Shown here in pieces: positions 53,688 to 62,232 of a stretch of DNA of 64,000 nucleotides (positions within the stretch are counted from its first letter, which is position 1; every line of letters starts with the position of its first letter). The translations under genes and the position numbers were made by a program. Below the pieces are notes generated by a model. The model was not told the DNA's origin. It did no database searches and saw only the letters and a program-made list of their open reading frames with translations. This stretch comes from Bacteroidales bacterium UBA1309 (lineage in GTDB: Bacteria > Bacteroidota > Bacteroidia > Bacteroidales > Dysgonomonadaceae): NCBI GenBank assembly GCA_002307185.1, contig DBTT01000051.1:1-64000 (forward strand), read 5' to 3'.

Positions 53688-55313
53688 ATGGAAAACTCAA
53701 TTTTGATTTATTTGGTAAAAGCGTCGGTGGCACTTGCCCTGTTTTTCGGATTATACCTGCTGTTGTTCCGAAGAGATACGTTTTTGGTAACGAAGCGAAT
53801 CTGCTTGCTTGCTTCATTGCTTTTTTCAGCTTTGATTCCGTTCATCACGCTTCACTTTTCAGCCGACGAAAATCCCCGGATTCCCACCTCTTGGCTTTCG
53901 GAAGTGGTAGTGGTGCCGTTCTCGAATGAAAATCAGGAAACAATGCAGGCTCTCGATTGGCAAAGTACGTTAGTTGCCACCTTGTTTCTTGTTTCCTCTC
54001 TTTTCCTGATCCGTTTCGGATTGCAGCTTTTTGAAGTTTTCCACTTGAAATACCGCAATTTATCGCAAAAAGCAACTGGATACACATTAGTCCAAATCTC
54101 CGAAAAAAAGGTATCTCCCTTTTCCTTCTTCAAGTGGATTTTTGCCGGGGCAAATGCTTGGGAGTTGGATACTGAGAATGAAATATTGCGTCACGAAATG
54201 GTGCATGTGAAACAATGGCATTCGATAGATGTGATGTTGTCAGAATTGTTTTGCATCGCTTTTTGGTGGAATCCGGTTGTTTGGTTCTACCGCCGCGAAA
54301 TCCGCATCAACCACGAATATTTGGCCGACCGGGGCGTTTTACGTGTGGGCTACAACCCCCAGCAATACCAATATTTGCTCTTGCAGACACTCACAATTAC
54401 CAATCGTATTCCTATTAATAATCATTTCAATGTTTCACAACTAAAACAAAGAATCGCCATGATGAACAAAAAACAATCTCCTTGGCTATCAGCAACAAAG
54501 TATTTGCTGTTTTTGCCTCTTTCAGTTCTTCTAATTGCCGGAAATGCAGTGAAGGCTTCCCAGATTAAAATTTTGAATGAAATTGCTGAAAATACAGCCA
54601 TTGGCAAATCGATTCAAAACACGCTAGGTGAAGATGAAAAGATCCAAGCCAACAATGACTTGGAGCAAGCTGAAGCCGACAGAAAAGCTTCAAACAACCA
54701 AGAAAAGAACATCGCTTTAGGCGACCAACAAAAAGAAGTTAAAAAGGCTAAGGCTTTTATGGGAGTAGAGCAAATGCCTCAATTCCCAGGAGGTACGCAG
54801 GCAATGATGGATTATCTTTCCAAAAGCATCCGGTATCCAGAGGTTGCCGCCAAAAATGGCATCCAAGGCCGCGTAACTGTCCGCTTTATCGTTGACGAAA
54901 CAGGGGCAGTTACAGACATAGCTGTTATAAAAGGGCTTGATCCTTCTTGTGACCAGGAAGCGATAAGAGTCGTGAAAGCTATGCCAAAATGGATTCCAGG
55001 TAAGCAAAAGGGCCAAGCTGTACCCGTTTATTATACCTTGCCTATCTCCTATCGGTTGAAGGGAAAAGAAAGCAGCAATACTAAAGTTACCGTTCAAGTT
55101 TCTGATCTCCCTTCAAAAGAAAACTTTAATGAGAATGTCCTATTCTTGGTTGATGGAAAAGTGACTCCTGCTGAAGCCGCCTTGAAGCTCGGGCAAAGCA
55201 ACCAAATCGATCATATAAATGTGATTAAAGATAAGTCTAAAATTGCAGCCTTCGGTGATATTGCGAAAGGTAAAAATGGAGTCATTGAGATAACGATCAA
55301 AAAAGAGAAATAA
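53688..55313 (+). CDS. BlaR1-type M56 membrane peptidase with TonB C-terminal domain
   Basis: 541 aa. Membrane helices near 8-27, 35-57, 90-110 and 270-288 surround a gluzincin site HEMVH (~168-172) with the later Glu in NHEYLADRGV. After the last helix and a charged linker (~290-360) comes a TonB_C domain (MPQFPGGTQAMMDYLSKSIRYPEVAAKNGIQGRVTVRFIVDETG). Classical penicillin-binding sensor domain is absent; the TonB fusion is common in Bacteroidota. The extreme C-terminus carries a plug-like LFLVDGKVTPAEAAL segment. It probably senses a periplasmic signal and cleaves the BlaI-type repressor. Confidence 0.9.
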   Translation: MENSILIYLVKASVALALFFGLYLLLFRRDTFLVTKRICLLASLLFSALIPFITLHFSADENPRIPTSWLSEVVVVPFSNENQETMQALDWQSTLVATLFLVSSLFLIRFGLQLFEVFHLKYRNLSQKATGYTLVQISEKKVSPFSFFKWIFAGANAWELDTENEILRHEMVHVKQWHSIDVMLSELFCIAFWWNPVVWFYRREIRINHEYLADRGVLRVGYNPQQYQYLLLQTLTITNRIPINNHFNVSQLKQRIAMMNKKQSPWLSATKYLLFLPLSVLLIAGNAVKASQIKILNEIAENTAIGKSIQNTLGEDEKIQANNDLEQAEADRKASNNQEKNIALGDQQKEVKKAKAFMGVEQMPQFPGGTQAMMDYLSKSIRYPEVAAKNGIQGRVTVRFIVDETGAVTDIAVIKGLDPSCDQEAIRVVKAMPKWIPGKQKGQAVPVYYTLPISYRLKGKESSNTKVTVQVSDLPSKENFNENVLFLVDGKVTPAEAALKLGQSNQIDHINVIKDKSKIAAFGDIAKGKNGVIEITIKKEK

Positions 55314-55346
55314 ACAGCCTACTACCAAATCAATTTTATTACCACG

Positions 55347-55389
55347 AATGCCATGCGCCAAATCTACTTACAGCCATGGCATTTTTTTT
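55347..55389 (+). terminator. Rho-independent terminator after blaR1-like gene
   Basis: A 9-bp stem AATGCCATG/CATGGCATT (55347-55355 with 55375-55383) and eight T (55382-55389). It lies over the apparent upstream start of the TPR gene, supporting the later ATG at 55400. Confidence 0.8.
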
Positions 55390-55399
55390 CTTATCAACG

Positions 55400-56701
55400 A
55401 TGAAAAAGATATTTTGCCTCCTTGCCTTCTTGGCAATCCATATCTGCAACGGCTATTCCCAAGATAATAGCACGTTGAGCGAGATCCGTTTGCTCATGGG
55501 CAATTACGAGTATAAGAAAGCGTTGAGTCTCATTTCCAAACAAAACGATGATCCCGAATTTTTGTTTCAAAAAGCTGTTTGCCACAAAGCTTTGGGGGAT
55601 TACAAGCAAGCGCGGGAAGTACTGGCCAAGCTTGTGGAATGTTTCCCCGACAACAAGACTTTTTTGGGTGAGCTGGCTCTTGCGCATCAAGCCGAAACGA
55701 ATTGGAAATCGTCCCTCGATTGCTTTGAGAGGCTGATTTCTTTGGATTCAACAAATGTCTATTTCCAATTAAAGAAAGCCGAAATGCTATATAATTTGGA
55801 TAAATTTGAAGAATCCATCAGTTTGAATAAGAAACTGTATATAAAGGATAATGTGCAAACTGTGCTTTGGCTCATCGGCAGAAGCTATGAAAATATCAAT
55901 CAATTGGACAGTGCGTCAGTATATTACAGAAGAGCATGGCAATATAATTTCTACGACACCCGCTCTTTGGCCTATCTGGTGAAAGCTTCCACCGTGCTCA
56001 ACAAAATCGGCGAAGCCATTGAGGCCTGCAAGGCCTATGTTTCTATTGACTCCACCAATCAGCAGATCAATCGGTTGTATGCATCAGCTTATTATCTAGC
56101 TGATGAATACGGGAAGGCTATAGCTTTGTTTCAAAAATGCAAGCAGAATGGCGACACCTCGCTAATTGTGAACCGATCGTTGGGGTTATCTTATTTCGAA
56201 ATCAAAAATTCGGATTCGGCTTACGTCTATTTGCAAAAGGCGTACGTGCAAGACACCACCAATAACAAGGTAATGTTTTCTCTTGCGACCACTTGCAACG
56301 ATATTCAAAAAGGAAAAGAAGCCCTGTTCTATTTTGGAAAATACCTTTCGAGAATTATTCCGCCAGATGCAACATTGTGCCAAGCATACAAAGGGGTTGC
56401 GCAGGGATACCGGAATGAAAAGCAATTTGATAAATCCATCGACTTGTATAAATTTGCTCAAAATTATGCCACCGAAAACCAGCAAGCTTTAATCAATTAT
56501 ACTATCGGGGAAATATATATCTATGAGCTTGAAAATAAGAGCAAAGCATTGCCTTATTACAAATTATACAATGCTTATCTCAAGGATTATATAGCAAAAA
56601 AGAAAGCTAAGGCCGATTCCGATCCAATTGAAATAAAACGGGCGGAGGTTCAGTACGAAATGTTGGAAAAATATATATCCGGTTTCGATAAAAAGAAATG
56701 A
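55400..56701 (+). CDS. Exported TPR-repeat protein
   Basis: 433 aa from ATG 55400, with a signal peptide (KKIFCLLAFLAIHICNGYSQ). About eight to nine tetratricopeptide repeats fill the mature protein (for example KAVCHKALGDYKQAREVLAKLVECFPD, LGLSYFEIKNSDSAYVYLQKAY). Such proteins act as periplasmic scaffolds. It follows the BlaI/M56 pair and a terminator, so it may be separately expressed, but TPR genes often accompany these pairs in Bacteroidota. Confidence 0.85.
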   Translation: MKKIFCLLAFLAIHICNGYSQDNSTLSEIRLLMGNYEYKKALSLISKQNDDPEFLFQKAVCHKALGDYKQAREVLAKLVECFPDNKTFLGELALAHQAETNWKSSLDCFERLISLDSTNVYFQLKKAEMLYNLDKFEESISLNKKLYIKDNVQTVLWLIGRSYENINQLDSASVYYRRAWQYNFYDTRSLAYLVKASTVLNKIGEAIEACKAYVSIDSTNQQINRLYASAYYLADEYGKAIALFQKCKQNGDTSLIVNRSLGLSYFEIKNSDSAYVYLQKAYVQDTTNNKVMFSLATTCNDIQKGKEALFYFGKYLSRIIPPDATLCQAYKGVAQGYRNEKQFDKSIDLYKFAQNYATENQQALINYTIGEIYIYELENKSKALPYYKLYNAYLKDYIAKKKAKADSDPIEIKRAEVQYEMLEKYISGFDKKK

Positions 56702-56760
56702 ATATGCTACGAGCTTCTCCGTCCTCTGTTTGACGAAGGCAATTGTAATAAATATTTTAT

Positions 56761-56817
56761 GAATTATATATTAATCATATATATTAAAAATATATAGATA
56801 TGATTAATATATAATTC
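56761..56817. repeat. 20-bp perfect inverted repeat upstream of hipB
   Basis: GAATTATATATTAATCATAT and its exact complement are separated by 17 bp that is itself A/T-rich. A direct partial copy occurs at 56934-56950. It is a candidate binding region for the HipB repressor or its complex with HipA. Confidence 0.75.
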
Positions 56818-56991
56818 TTTTTCATTTATTTATATTTGTAATAAAACCAACATTAATTATATTTCAGAAATAAAACACAATGGAAACATTCAGGATAAGA
56901 ATATCTTTCAGATGAAACACACCTTTTGAGCAATATATTAATCATATATAATCTTTTTTTAATTATACGAATCAAATTTAGCTCATTTATA

Positions 56992-57022
56992 TTGTTTGAA
57001 CAGTAAAAAATAATTACATTTG
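56992..57022 (+). promoter_or_regulatory. Bacteroidota promoter for hipBA
   Basis: TTG (56992-56994), 20 bp, TACATTTG (57015-57022). Transcription would begin near 57028, within GATGAATTATATATCAC, about 38 bp before hipB. Confidence 0.65.
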
Positions 57023-57065
57023 TGATGAATTATATATCACTCGTATTCCATAAATATAAAACAAT

Positions 57066-57425
57066 ATGAATGAAATAATAAGCATTTTATCTTATAGCGA
57101 TGATGCGATCCTAAAGGAAGTTTGCAATTTTGTGAAGCAGAAACGCATTGACCGACACCTGACCCAACAAGAGCTAGCCAAGAATGCCATCGTCAGCCGT
57201 TCCACGATCAGTTTGCTCGAACGTGGAGAAAATATTTCATTAATAAATCTCATCAAAATACTTCGCATATTGGATGCCCTGTATGTCTTTGAGCAATTCC
57301 GGGTGCAGCCGCAAGTGAGTCCGATGTTGCTGGCAAAGGAAGCACAAAAAAAGCGCAAGCGGGTGTACCACACGGACGCTGAACGAAATAGCCTCGTCAA
57401 CGAGCCGGAGGATTTGGGATGGTAA
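57066..57425 (+). CDS. hipB: HipB-like XRE-family antitoxin
   Basis: 119 aa. A classical helix-turn-helix (~20-75: VKQKRIDRHLTQQELAKNAIVSRSTISLLERGENI, LINLIKILRILDALYVFEQF) is followed by a basic tail (~90-119). HipB binds operators as a dimer and restrains the kinase HipA. It overlaps hipA by 7 bp, the usual hipBA arrangement. The A/T-rich palindromes upstream are the likely operator region. Confidence 0.88.
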   Translation: MNEIISILSYSDDAILKEVCNFVKQKRIDRHLTQQELAKNAIVSRSTISLLERGENISLINLIKILRILDALYVFEQFRVQPQVSPMLLAKEAQKKRKRVYHTDAERNSLVNEPEDLGW

Positions 57426-58705
57426 CAACTGCATTCGTAAAACTATGGGGCAAGACGGTAGGGGCAGTCGTTTGGTCGGAAGAGCAGCAATTGGCAAACT
57501 TCGAGTACGATACGGCATTCGATTTGCAGGGCTATCCTGTTGCGCCAATAAAAATGCCACGGAAAACCATTTATACTTTCCCCGAGTTACGAGGCTCGCA
57601 AACCTTCAAAGGCTTGCCTGGCTTGCTGGCGGACGCCCTACCCGACCGATATGGCAATCAGTTGATAAATGTGTGGCTGGCACAAAACGGCAGGCCTCAA
57701 AATTCCTTGAATCCAGTGGAGTTGCTTTGCTTTATCGGCAAAAGAGGAATGGGGGCCTTGGAGTTCGAGCCTGTGATTTCACCCAACAAGCCACAATCTT
57801 ACACCCTGGAATTATCGAGCTTGATAGAGACTACGAGAGAACTTTTGAGCAAAAAGGAAGACTTTCGGCTAAATACTTCACAGCGGATGCAGGACGTGAT
57901 GTTGGATGTGCTTAAAATGGGAACATCTGCCGGAGGAGCTCGTCCCAAAGCCATTATTGCATACAACGACGCAACAGGAGAAATTCGTTCAGGCCAAACG
58001 TTAGCCGAGCAGGGATTCGGGCATTGGCTGATCAAATTCGATGGAGTAAGCGATGCTCAGTTTGGTTCTTCAGATGGGTATGGCCGGGTGGAAATGGCTT
58101 ATTATAAAATGGCTACCGATTTTGGCATCGAGATGATGGAAAGCCGCTTGATCGAAGAAAAAGGACGCGCCCATTTTATGACAAAGCGTTTTGACAGAAG
58201 AGAAGGCAACCATAAAATCCATGTGCAGACTTGGTGTGCCATGCAGCATTACGATTTCAACCAGATTTATAGTTTTAGCTACGAACAGCTGTTTCAGACG
58301 ATGCGTTTGCTCCGGCTCAATTATGCAGAAGCGGAACAAATGTACCGGAGGATGGTTTTTAATGTTTTGTCCCGCAATTGCGATGACCATACGAAAAATT
58401 TTGCTTTTTTCATGGATCTGGATAGGAAATGGCGTTTGGCTCCGGCGTATGATTTGTGCCACGCTTATCGCCCGGGAAGCGATTGGGTGAGTCAACACAA
58501 TCTCAGCATACAAGGAAAACGGATCGGCTTCCAGAAACAGGATTTGCTGGCCATTGCAAAACAAAATTCAATACGAAAACCCGAGCAGGTACTCGAGGAG
58601 GGCATCCAGATCATTTCCAAATGGGAACAATATGCTTCCGAATTCGATGTGGAAAATACCTTGAAAAATGCAATAGGACAAACCCTTCTCACACAACTCT
58701 CATGA
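57419..58705 (+). CDS. hipA: HipA-family serine/threonine kinase toxin
   Basis: 428 aa, normal HipA length. The N-terminal subdomain (~1-110; LPGLLADALPDRYGN) is followed by the kinase core: a gate/P-loop motif MGTSAGGARPKA (168-178) with a candidate autophosphorylated Ser or Thr, Lys206 in WLIKFDG, catalytic Asp in RNCDDHTKN (Asp322/323, Asn327) and the metal-binding Asp345 in APAYDLC. All catalytic elements look intact. In Escherichia coli HipA phosphorylates glutamyl-tRNA synthetase and induces dormancy; the target here is unknown. Confidence 0.93.
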   Translation: MVTTAFVKLWGKTVGAVVWSEEQQLANFEYDTAFDLQGYPVAPIKMPRKTIYTFPELRGSQTFKGLPGLLADALPDRYGNQLINVWLAQNGRPQNSLNPVELLCFIGKRGMGALEFEPVISPNKPQSYTLELSSLIETTRELLSKKEDFRLNTSQRMQDVMLDVLKMGTSAGGARPKAIIAYNDATGEIRSGQTLAEQGFGHWLIKFDGVSDAQFGSSDGYGRVEMAYYKMATDFGIEMMESRLIEEKGRAHFMTKRFDRREGNHKIHVQTWCAMQHYDFNQIYSFSYEQLFQTMRLLRLNYAEAEQMYRRMVFNVLSRNCDDHTKNFAFFMDLDRKWRLAPAYDLCHAYRPGSDWVSQHNLSIQGKRIGFQKQDLLAIAKQNSIRKPEQVLEEGIQIISKWEQYASEFDVENTLKNAIGQTLLTQLS

Positions 58706-58801
58706 CCTTGGGGTTGCAACAGTAGGCATCAATTCAGAATCACAGACCAGGTGTCTGTCGAAATTTCCTCCTCATATTATGCGAAGCAGAAGATATTGTT
58801 T

Positions 58802-58809
58802 TATTTTTG
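58802..58809 (+). promoter_or_regulatory. Candidate promoter of HipA-like kinase/DUF3037 pair
   Basis: TATTTTTG fits the -7 box and would begin transcription only a few bases before ATG 58817, giving an almost leaderless mRNA. No TTG -33 is seen. If real, the pair is expressed apart from hipBA. Confidence 0.4.
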
Positions 58810-58816
58810 CACTACA

Positions 58817-59599
58817 ATGGAAAAAGATTTATCACTGCGAACAGTAACCGTGATGCGCTACATCACACCTTTGCGTGAAGGCGGTTCATTGCCGGCTTTG
58901 GCGGAGGCAGACGACGGGTTCAAATATGTCTTGAAATTCCGAGGAGCAGGGCATGGAGTCAAAATGCTTATATCCGAATACTTGGGAGGAAGAATTGCCC
59001 AACAATTGGGCCTACGGATACCCGAATTGGTGTTGGCTTATTTGGATGAAGATTTTGGCAGGACAGAAGGCGATGAAGAAATCCAAGACCTGCTGAAAGG
59101 TAGCCAAGGCCTCAATCTTGGGCTACATTATTTGCCCGGCGCGATTGCTTATGATTCATCGCTGAAGGTTGACCCTTTGATCGCTTCCAAAATTGTATGG
59201 CTGGATGCTTTCACCACCAATATAGACCGGACATTCAACAACACGAATTTGCTTGTCTGGCACAAGGAATTGTGGGTGATCGACAACGGGGCTTCGTTCT
59301 ATTTTCACCATTCTTGGACAGACTTCGAACGGCATGTCCTGAATCCTTTTCCGTATATCAAAGACCATGTGCTGTTGTCGCAAGCAAACAAATTGGACGA
59401 AGCTGACAGTTATGCCAAACGTGTTTTGTCGGAAGCCTTCTTTCGTGAAATCACCCGCTTGATTCCGGACGAATGGCTCCAATGGAACGATGTCCAGCTA
59501 TCGCCCGATGCCATCCGTCACGTTTATTTCAATTTTTTAAGCACCAGGCTGCAACATTCCGAAAACTTCCTAAACACTGCCTCCAATGCCAGAAAATAA
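58817..59599 (+). CDS. HipA-like kinase (HipA_2 type) paired with DUF3037
   Basis: 260 aa from ATG 58817 (22 further upstream codons lack family similarity and cover the -7 box). It is a compact HipA-related kinase lacking the N-terminal HipA domain. Kinase elements are visible: KYVLKFRGAG (Lys40), SEYLGGRIAQQLGLRIPE, catalytic loop DAFTTNIDRTFNNTN (Asp137, Asn142/144) and WVIDNGASF (Asp156). It overlaps the DUF3037 gene by 14 bp, the fixed partnership seen for this family. It follows canonical hipBA by 111 bp. No function of the pair is established to my knowledge. Confidence 0.85.
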   Translation: MEKDLSLRTVTVMRYITPLREGGSLPALAEADDGFKYVLKFRGAGHGVKMLISEYLGGRIAQQLGLRIPELVLAYLDEDFGRTEGDEEIQDLLKGSQGLNLGLHYLPGAIAYDSSLKVDPLIASKIVWLDAFTTNIDRTFNNTNLLVWHKELWVIDNGASFYFHHSWTDFERHVLNPFPYIKDHVLLSQANKLDEADSYAKRVLSEAFFREITRLIPDEWLQWNDVQLSPDAIRHVYFNFLSTRLQHSENFLNTASNARK

Positions 59600-59969
59600 T
59601 CTGTATGAATACGCCGTGATTCGTTTTGTCCCGCGGGTGGAGCGAGAGGAATTTTTCAATATCGGAGTGATTTTGTTCTCGAAGAAGGCTCATTATATCC
59701 GCTTGGAGTACCATTTGTGTCCCGATAAATTCAATTTATGGTGTCCCGAAACGGATTACGATGATGTGGTCTCCAATCTTTTTTCGATGAAGGAAGTGGC
59801 GAATGGAAACAAAGAATTTGGACCAATTGCAAAGCTTGATATTCCGGAACGTTTTCGATGGCTAACGGCTGTGCGTAGTTCGGTTGTTCAAACTTCAAGG
59901 CCTCATCCTGGCAAGACTAACAACCTGAATGATACTTTTGAGCGGCTGTTTCGCGAGTTGGTATTGTAA
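59586..59969 (+). CDS. DUF3037 protein, partner of the HipA-like kinase
   Basis: 127 aa. It matches DUF3037 (YEYAVIRFVPRVEREEFFNIGVILFSKKAHYIR at the N-terminus, then a mostly helical C-terminus). It has no signal or membrane segment. The 14-bp overlap with the HipA-like kinase gene implies coupled translation at fixed ratio, as for toxin-antitoxin or kinase-adaptor pairs. Whether it is the antitoxin, the kinase substrate or an adaptor is unknown. Confidence 0.88.
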   Translation: MPENNLYEYAVIRFVPRVEREEFFNIGVILFSKKAHYIRLEYHLCPDKFNLWCPETDYDDVVSNLFSMKEVANGNKEFGPIAKLDIPERFRWLTAVRSSVVQTSRPHPGKTNNLNDTFERLFRELVL

Positions 59970-60124
59970 GCGAAACCGTTAGGTTACTTGTTGCTCTTTA
60001 TTTTACAAACCAGTCTTTTCACCCAAACAATACACGCCTTTACCTAACATTTGATTTTGCGCAAAGTTTTTTCGTCAATCAGATGAATATTTCTCGTAAA
60101 CAATTTCCTTTCCCGATTTTTTAT

Positions 60125-60132
60125 TATTTTTG
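60125..60132 (+). promoter_or_regulatory. Bacteroidota -7 box for phosphoglucomutase
   Basis: TATTTTTG, 41 bp before the pgm start; -33 not clear. Confidence 0.45.
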
Positions 60133-60173
60133 CTAACTAATGTTATCTATAAAAGACGATAAAATAACAATCT

Positions 60174-61922
60174 ATGGAAAATGAGGGTTTATTAGTAGAA
60201 GTTACGGCCAAAGCGCAAACATGGCTAAAGGGAAATTACGACGCCGACACAAAGGCAGCTGTAAAATCCTTGCTCGAGAACGAAGACAAAACCGAGCTTA
60301 TAGAGTCTTTCTACAAGGATTTGGAATTTGGAACAGGCGGTTTGCGTGGTATCATGGGCGTAGGAACCAACAGGATGAACATTTATACTGTTGGGGCAGC
60401 TACTCAAGGGTTATCTAATTATTTACTGAAGGAATTTTCTGATCTAAAGCAAATCAGCGTTGTCATTGGGCACGACTGCCGCAACAACAGCCGCAAATTT
60501 GCCGAAATCTCTGCCGACATCTTTTCTGCCAATGGCATCAAAGTGTATCTATTCGACAGCTTGCGTCCAACTCCGGAAATTTCATATGCCATCCGTAAAT
60601 TCGGATCTCAGAGTGGCATCGTTATCACGGCTTCTCACAATCCAAAAGAATACAACGGGTACAAGGCTTACTGGAATGATGGTGCGCAAGTGATTGCTCC
60701 TCATGACAAAAACATCATTGCCGAAGTAAACCGCATCAGTTCAATAGACGACATCAGGTTTCAAGGAAATAAGGATTTGACCGAAATAATTGGAGCTGAA
60801 GTGGATGCCCAATTTATCGAAGACATCAAGAAAATCTCTCTTTCCGCAGAGGCTATTGCCCGCAACAAAGATATTAAAATCGTTTATACTCCGATTCACG
60901 GAAGTGGAATTATGCTAGTGCCACAGGCATTGAGAGCTTTCGGCTTTACAAATATCATTGATGTGCCTGAGCAAAATGTTATTAGTGGAGATTTTCCTAC
61001 TGTAGCTTCTCCTAATCCGGAAGAGCCGGCAGCATTGGCACTTGCCGTGAAAAAAGCTGAAGAAGCTGGTGCTGAATTGGTTATGGCAACAGATCCTGAT
61101 TCAGACCGCATTGGAGCAGCGATTCGGAACGATAAAGGTGAATTTATATTGGTAAATGGAAATCAAACATTTGCAATCTATATTTATTACCTCATTACAC
61201 GTTGGAAAGAGCTTGGCAAAGTGACAGGAAAAGAGTACTCTGTTCGAACCATCGTTACGACTTCCCTTGTGGACAAAATTGCAGAGAAGAATGGCGTGGA
61301 GATGTATGAATGCTACACAGGATTCAAGTGGATTGCAGCCATCATGCGTGAAAATGAAGGCAAAAAAACGTACATTGGTGGCGGAGAAGAAAGCTACGGA
61401 TTCCTTGCAGAAGATTTTGTCCGTGACAAAGACGCCGTATCAGCGGCAGTTCTTTTGGCCGAAATTGCAGCTTGGGCCAAAGACAATGGAAAGTCTTTAT
61501 ATACATTGCTTCAGGACATCTATGTGGAATACGGGTTTTCTAAAGAAAAGGGAATTTCCGTTGTGCGGAAAGGAAAATCTGGCGCAGAAGAGATTGAAGC
61601 GATGATGAAAAATTACAGGGAAAACCCAATCAAGGAAATTGCCGGATCGAAGGTGACCCTCATCAAGGATTTTGCAAAATTAGAAGGTTTTGACTTTAAT
61701 CTCAACGAAAAATTCACATTGGAGATGCCTACAACATCCAATGTATTGCAATATTTTACCGAAGACGGCACCAAAATTTCAATTCGTCCTTCGGGAACAG
61801 AACCCAAGATTAAGTTCTATATTGAAATGCATTCGAAGCTGAAGTCTCGCGAAGATTACGATGTACTCGATAAGGCATCAGACGAAAAAGTTTCACAAAT
61901 ACGCAAAAGCCTCGGCATTTAG
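60174..61922 (+). CDS. Phosphoglucomutase / phosphomannomutase (PgcA type)
   Basis: 582 aa alpha-D-phosphohexomutase. It interconverts glucose 1- and 6-phosphate. Domains in order: TGGLRGIMGVGTNRMN (sugar-phosphate entry), the phosphoserine loop ITASHNPKEYNGYK, metal-binding DPDSDRIG, the sugar-binding GGGEESYGF, and the C-terminal phosphate-binding RPSGTEPKIKFY. The size fits the long PgcA/PGM2-like group. It has its own promoter and is followed by a large palindrome. Confidence 0.96.
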   Translation: MENEGLLVEVTAKAQTWLKGNYDADTKAAVKSLLENEDKTELIESFYKDLEFGTGGLRGIMGVGTNRMNIYTVGAATQGLSNYLLKEFSDLKQISVVIGHDCRNNSRKFAEISADIFSANGIKVYLFDSLRPTPEISYAIRKFGSQSGIVITASHNPKEYNGYKAYWNDGAQVIAPHDKNIIAEVNRISSIDDIRFQGNKDLTEIIGAEVDAQFIEDIKKISLSAEAIARNKDIKIVYTPIHGSGIMLVPQALRAFGFTNIIDVPEQNVISGDFPTVASPNPEEPAALALAVKKAEEAGAELVMATDPDSDRIGAAIRNDKGEFILVNGNQTFAIYIYYLITRWKELGKVTGKEYSVRTIVTTSLVDKIAEKNGVEMYECYTGFKWIAAIMRENEGKKTYIGGGEESYGFLAEDFVRDKDAVSAAVLLAEIAAWAKDNGKSLYTLLQDIYVEYGFSKEKGISVVRKGKSGAEEIEAMMKNYRENPIKEIAGSKVTLIKDFAKLEGFDFNLNEKFTLEMPTTSNVLQYFTEDGTKISIRPSGTEPKIKFYIEMHSKLKSREDYDVLDKASDEKVSQIRKSLGI

Positions 61923-62232
61923 TTGATAATAAAGCAATCTCAAAAAAAAGAGGGCTTAAATGTTAATATTAACATTTAAGCCCTCTTTTTTTTGAGATAA
62001 TCATACCTTATACACAAACCGCCAATTACTCATTTTGGTCAAAATGTTGTTTTTTCAAGCCCAAAAAGATACAAAAAGCGATATTTTATTAGCAAAAATA
62101 ATTTTTTTGCTAAATATATTTGGTAGATTGAAAAAAATATCGAACCTTTGTCTTTGAGTTTAGAAATGTGTAAATAATTTAATAGAAAACCTATCAATAT
62201 CAAACAATAGTATTAATCTAACTTACATTTTT
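61923..62232. other. 310-bp gap: palindrome then A/T-rich leader
   Basis: Besides the 62-bp palindrome, 62000-62232 is A/T-rich with no ORF or consensus promoter that I can assign to the porin gene. Confidence 0.6.
61937..61998. terminator. 62-bp perfect palindrome, probable bidirectional terminator
   Basis: The 31 bp from 61937 are exactly complementary to the 31 bp ending at 61998, with no spacer (centre AATATT). Runs of eight A and eight T give T-runs on both strands, and AGAGGGCTTAAATG forms the core stem. The perfect, loop-free symmetry is much longer than an ordinary terminator. Confidence 0.9.

Larger units (their letters stand above)
56702..57065. other. AT-rich hip leader with repeated palindromes
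   Basis: No gene seen. A 20-bp perfect inverted repeat (56761-56780 with 56798-56817) and a direct copy of its 17-bp TATATTAATCATATATA core (56767-56783, again at 56934-56950) lie upstream of the hip promoter. The sequence is strikingly A/T-rich. Confidence 0.7.
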
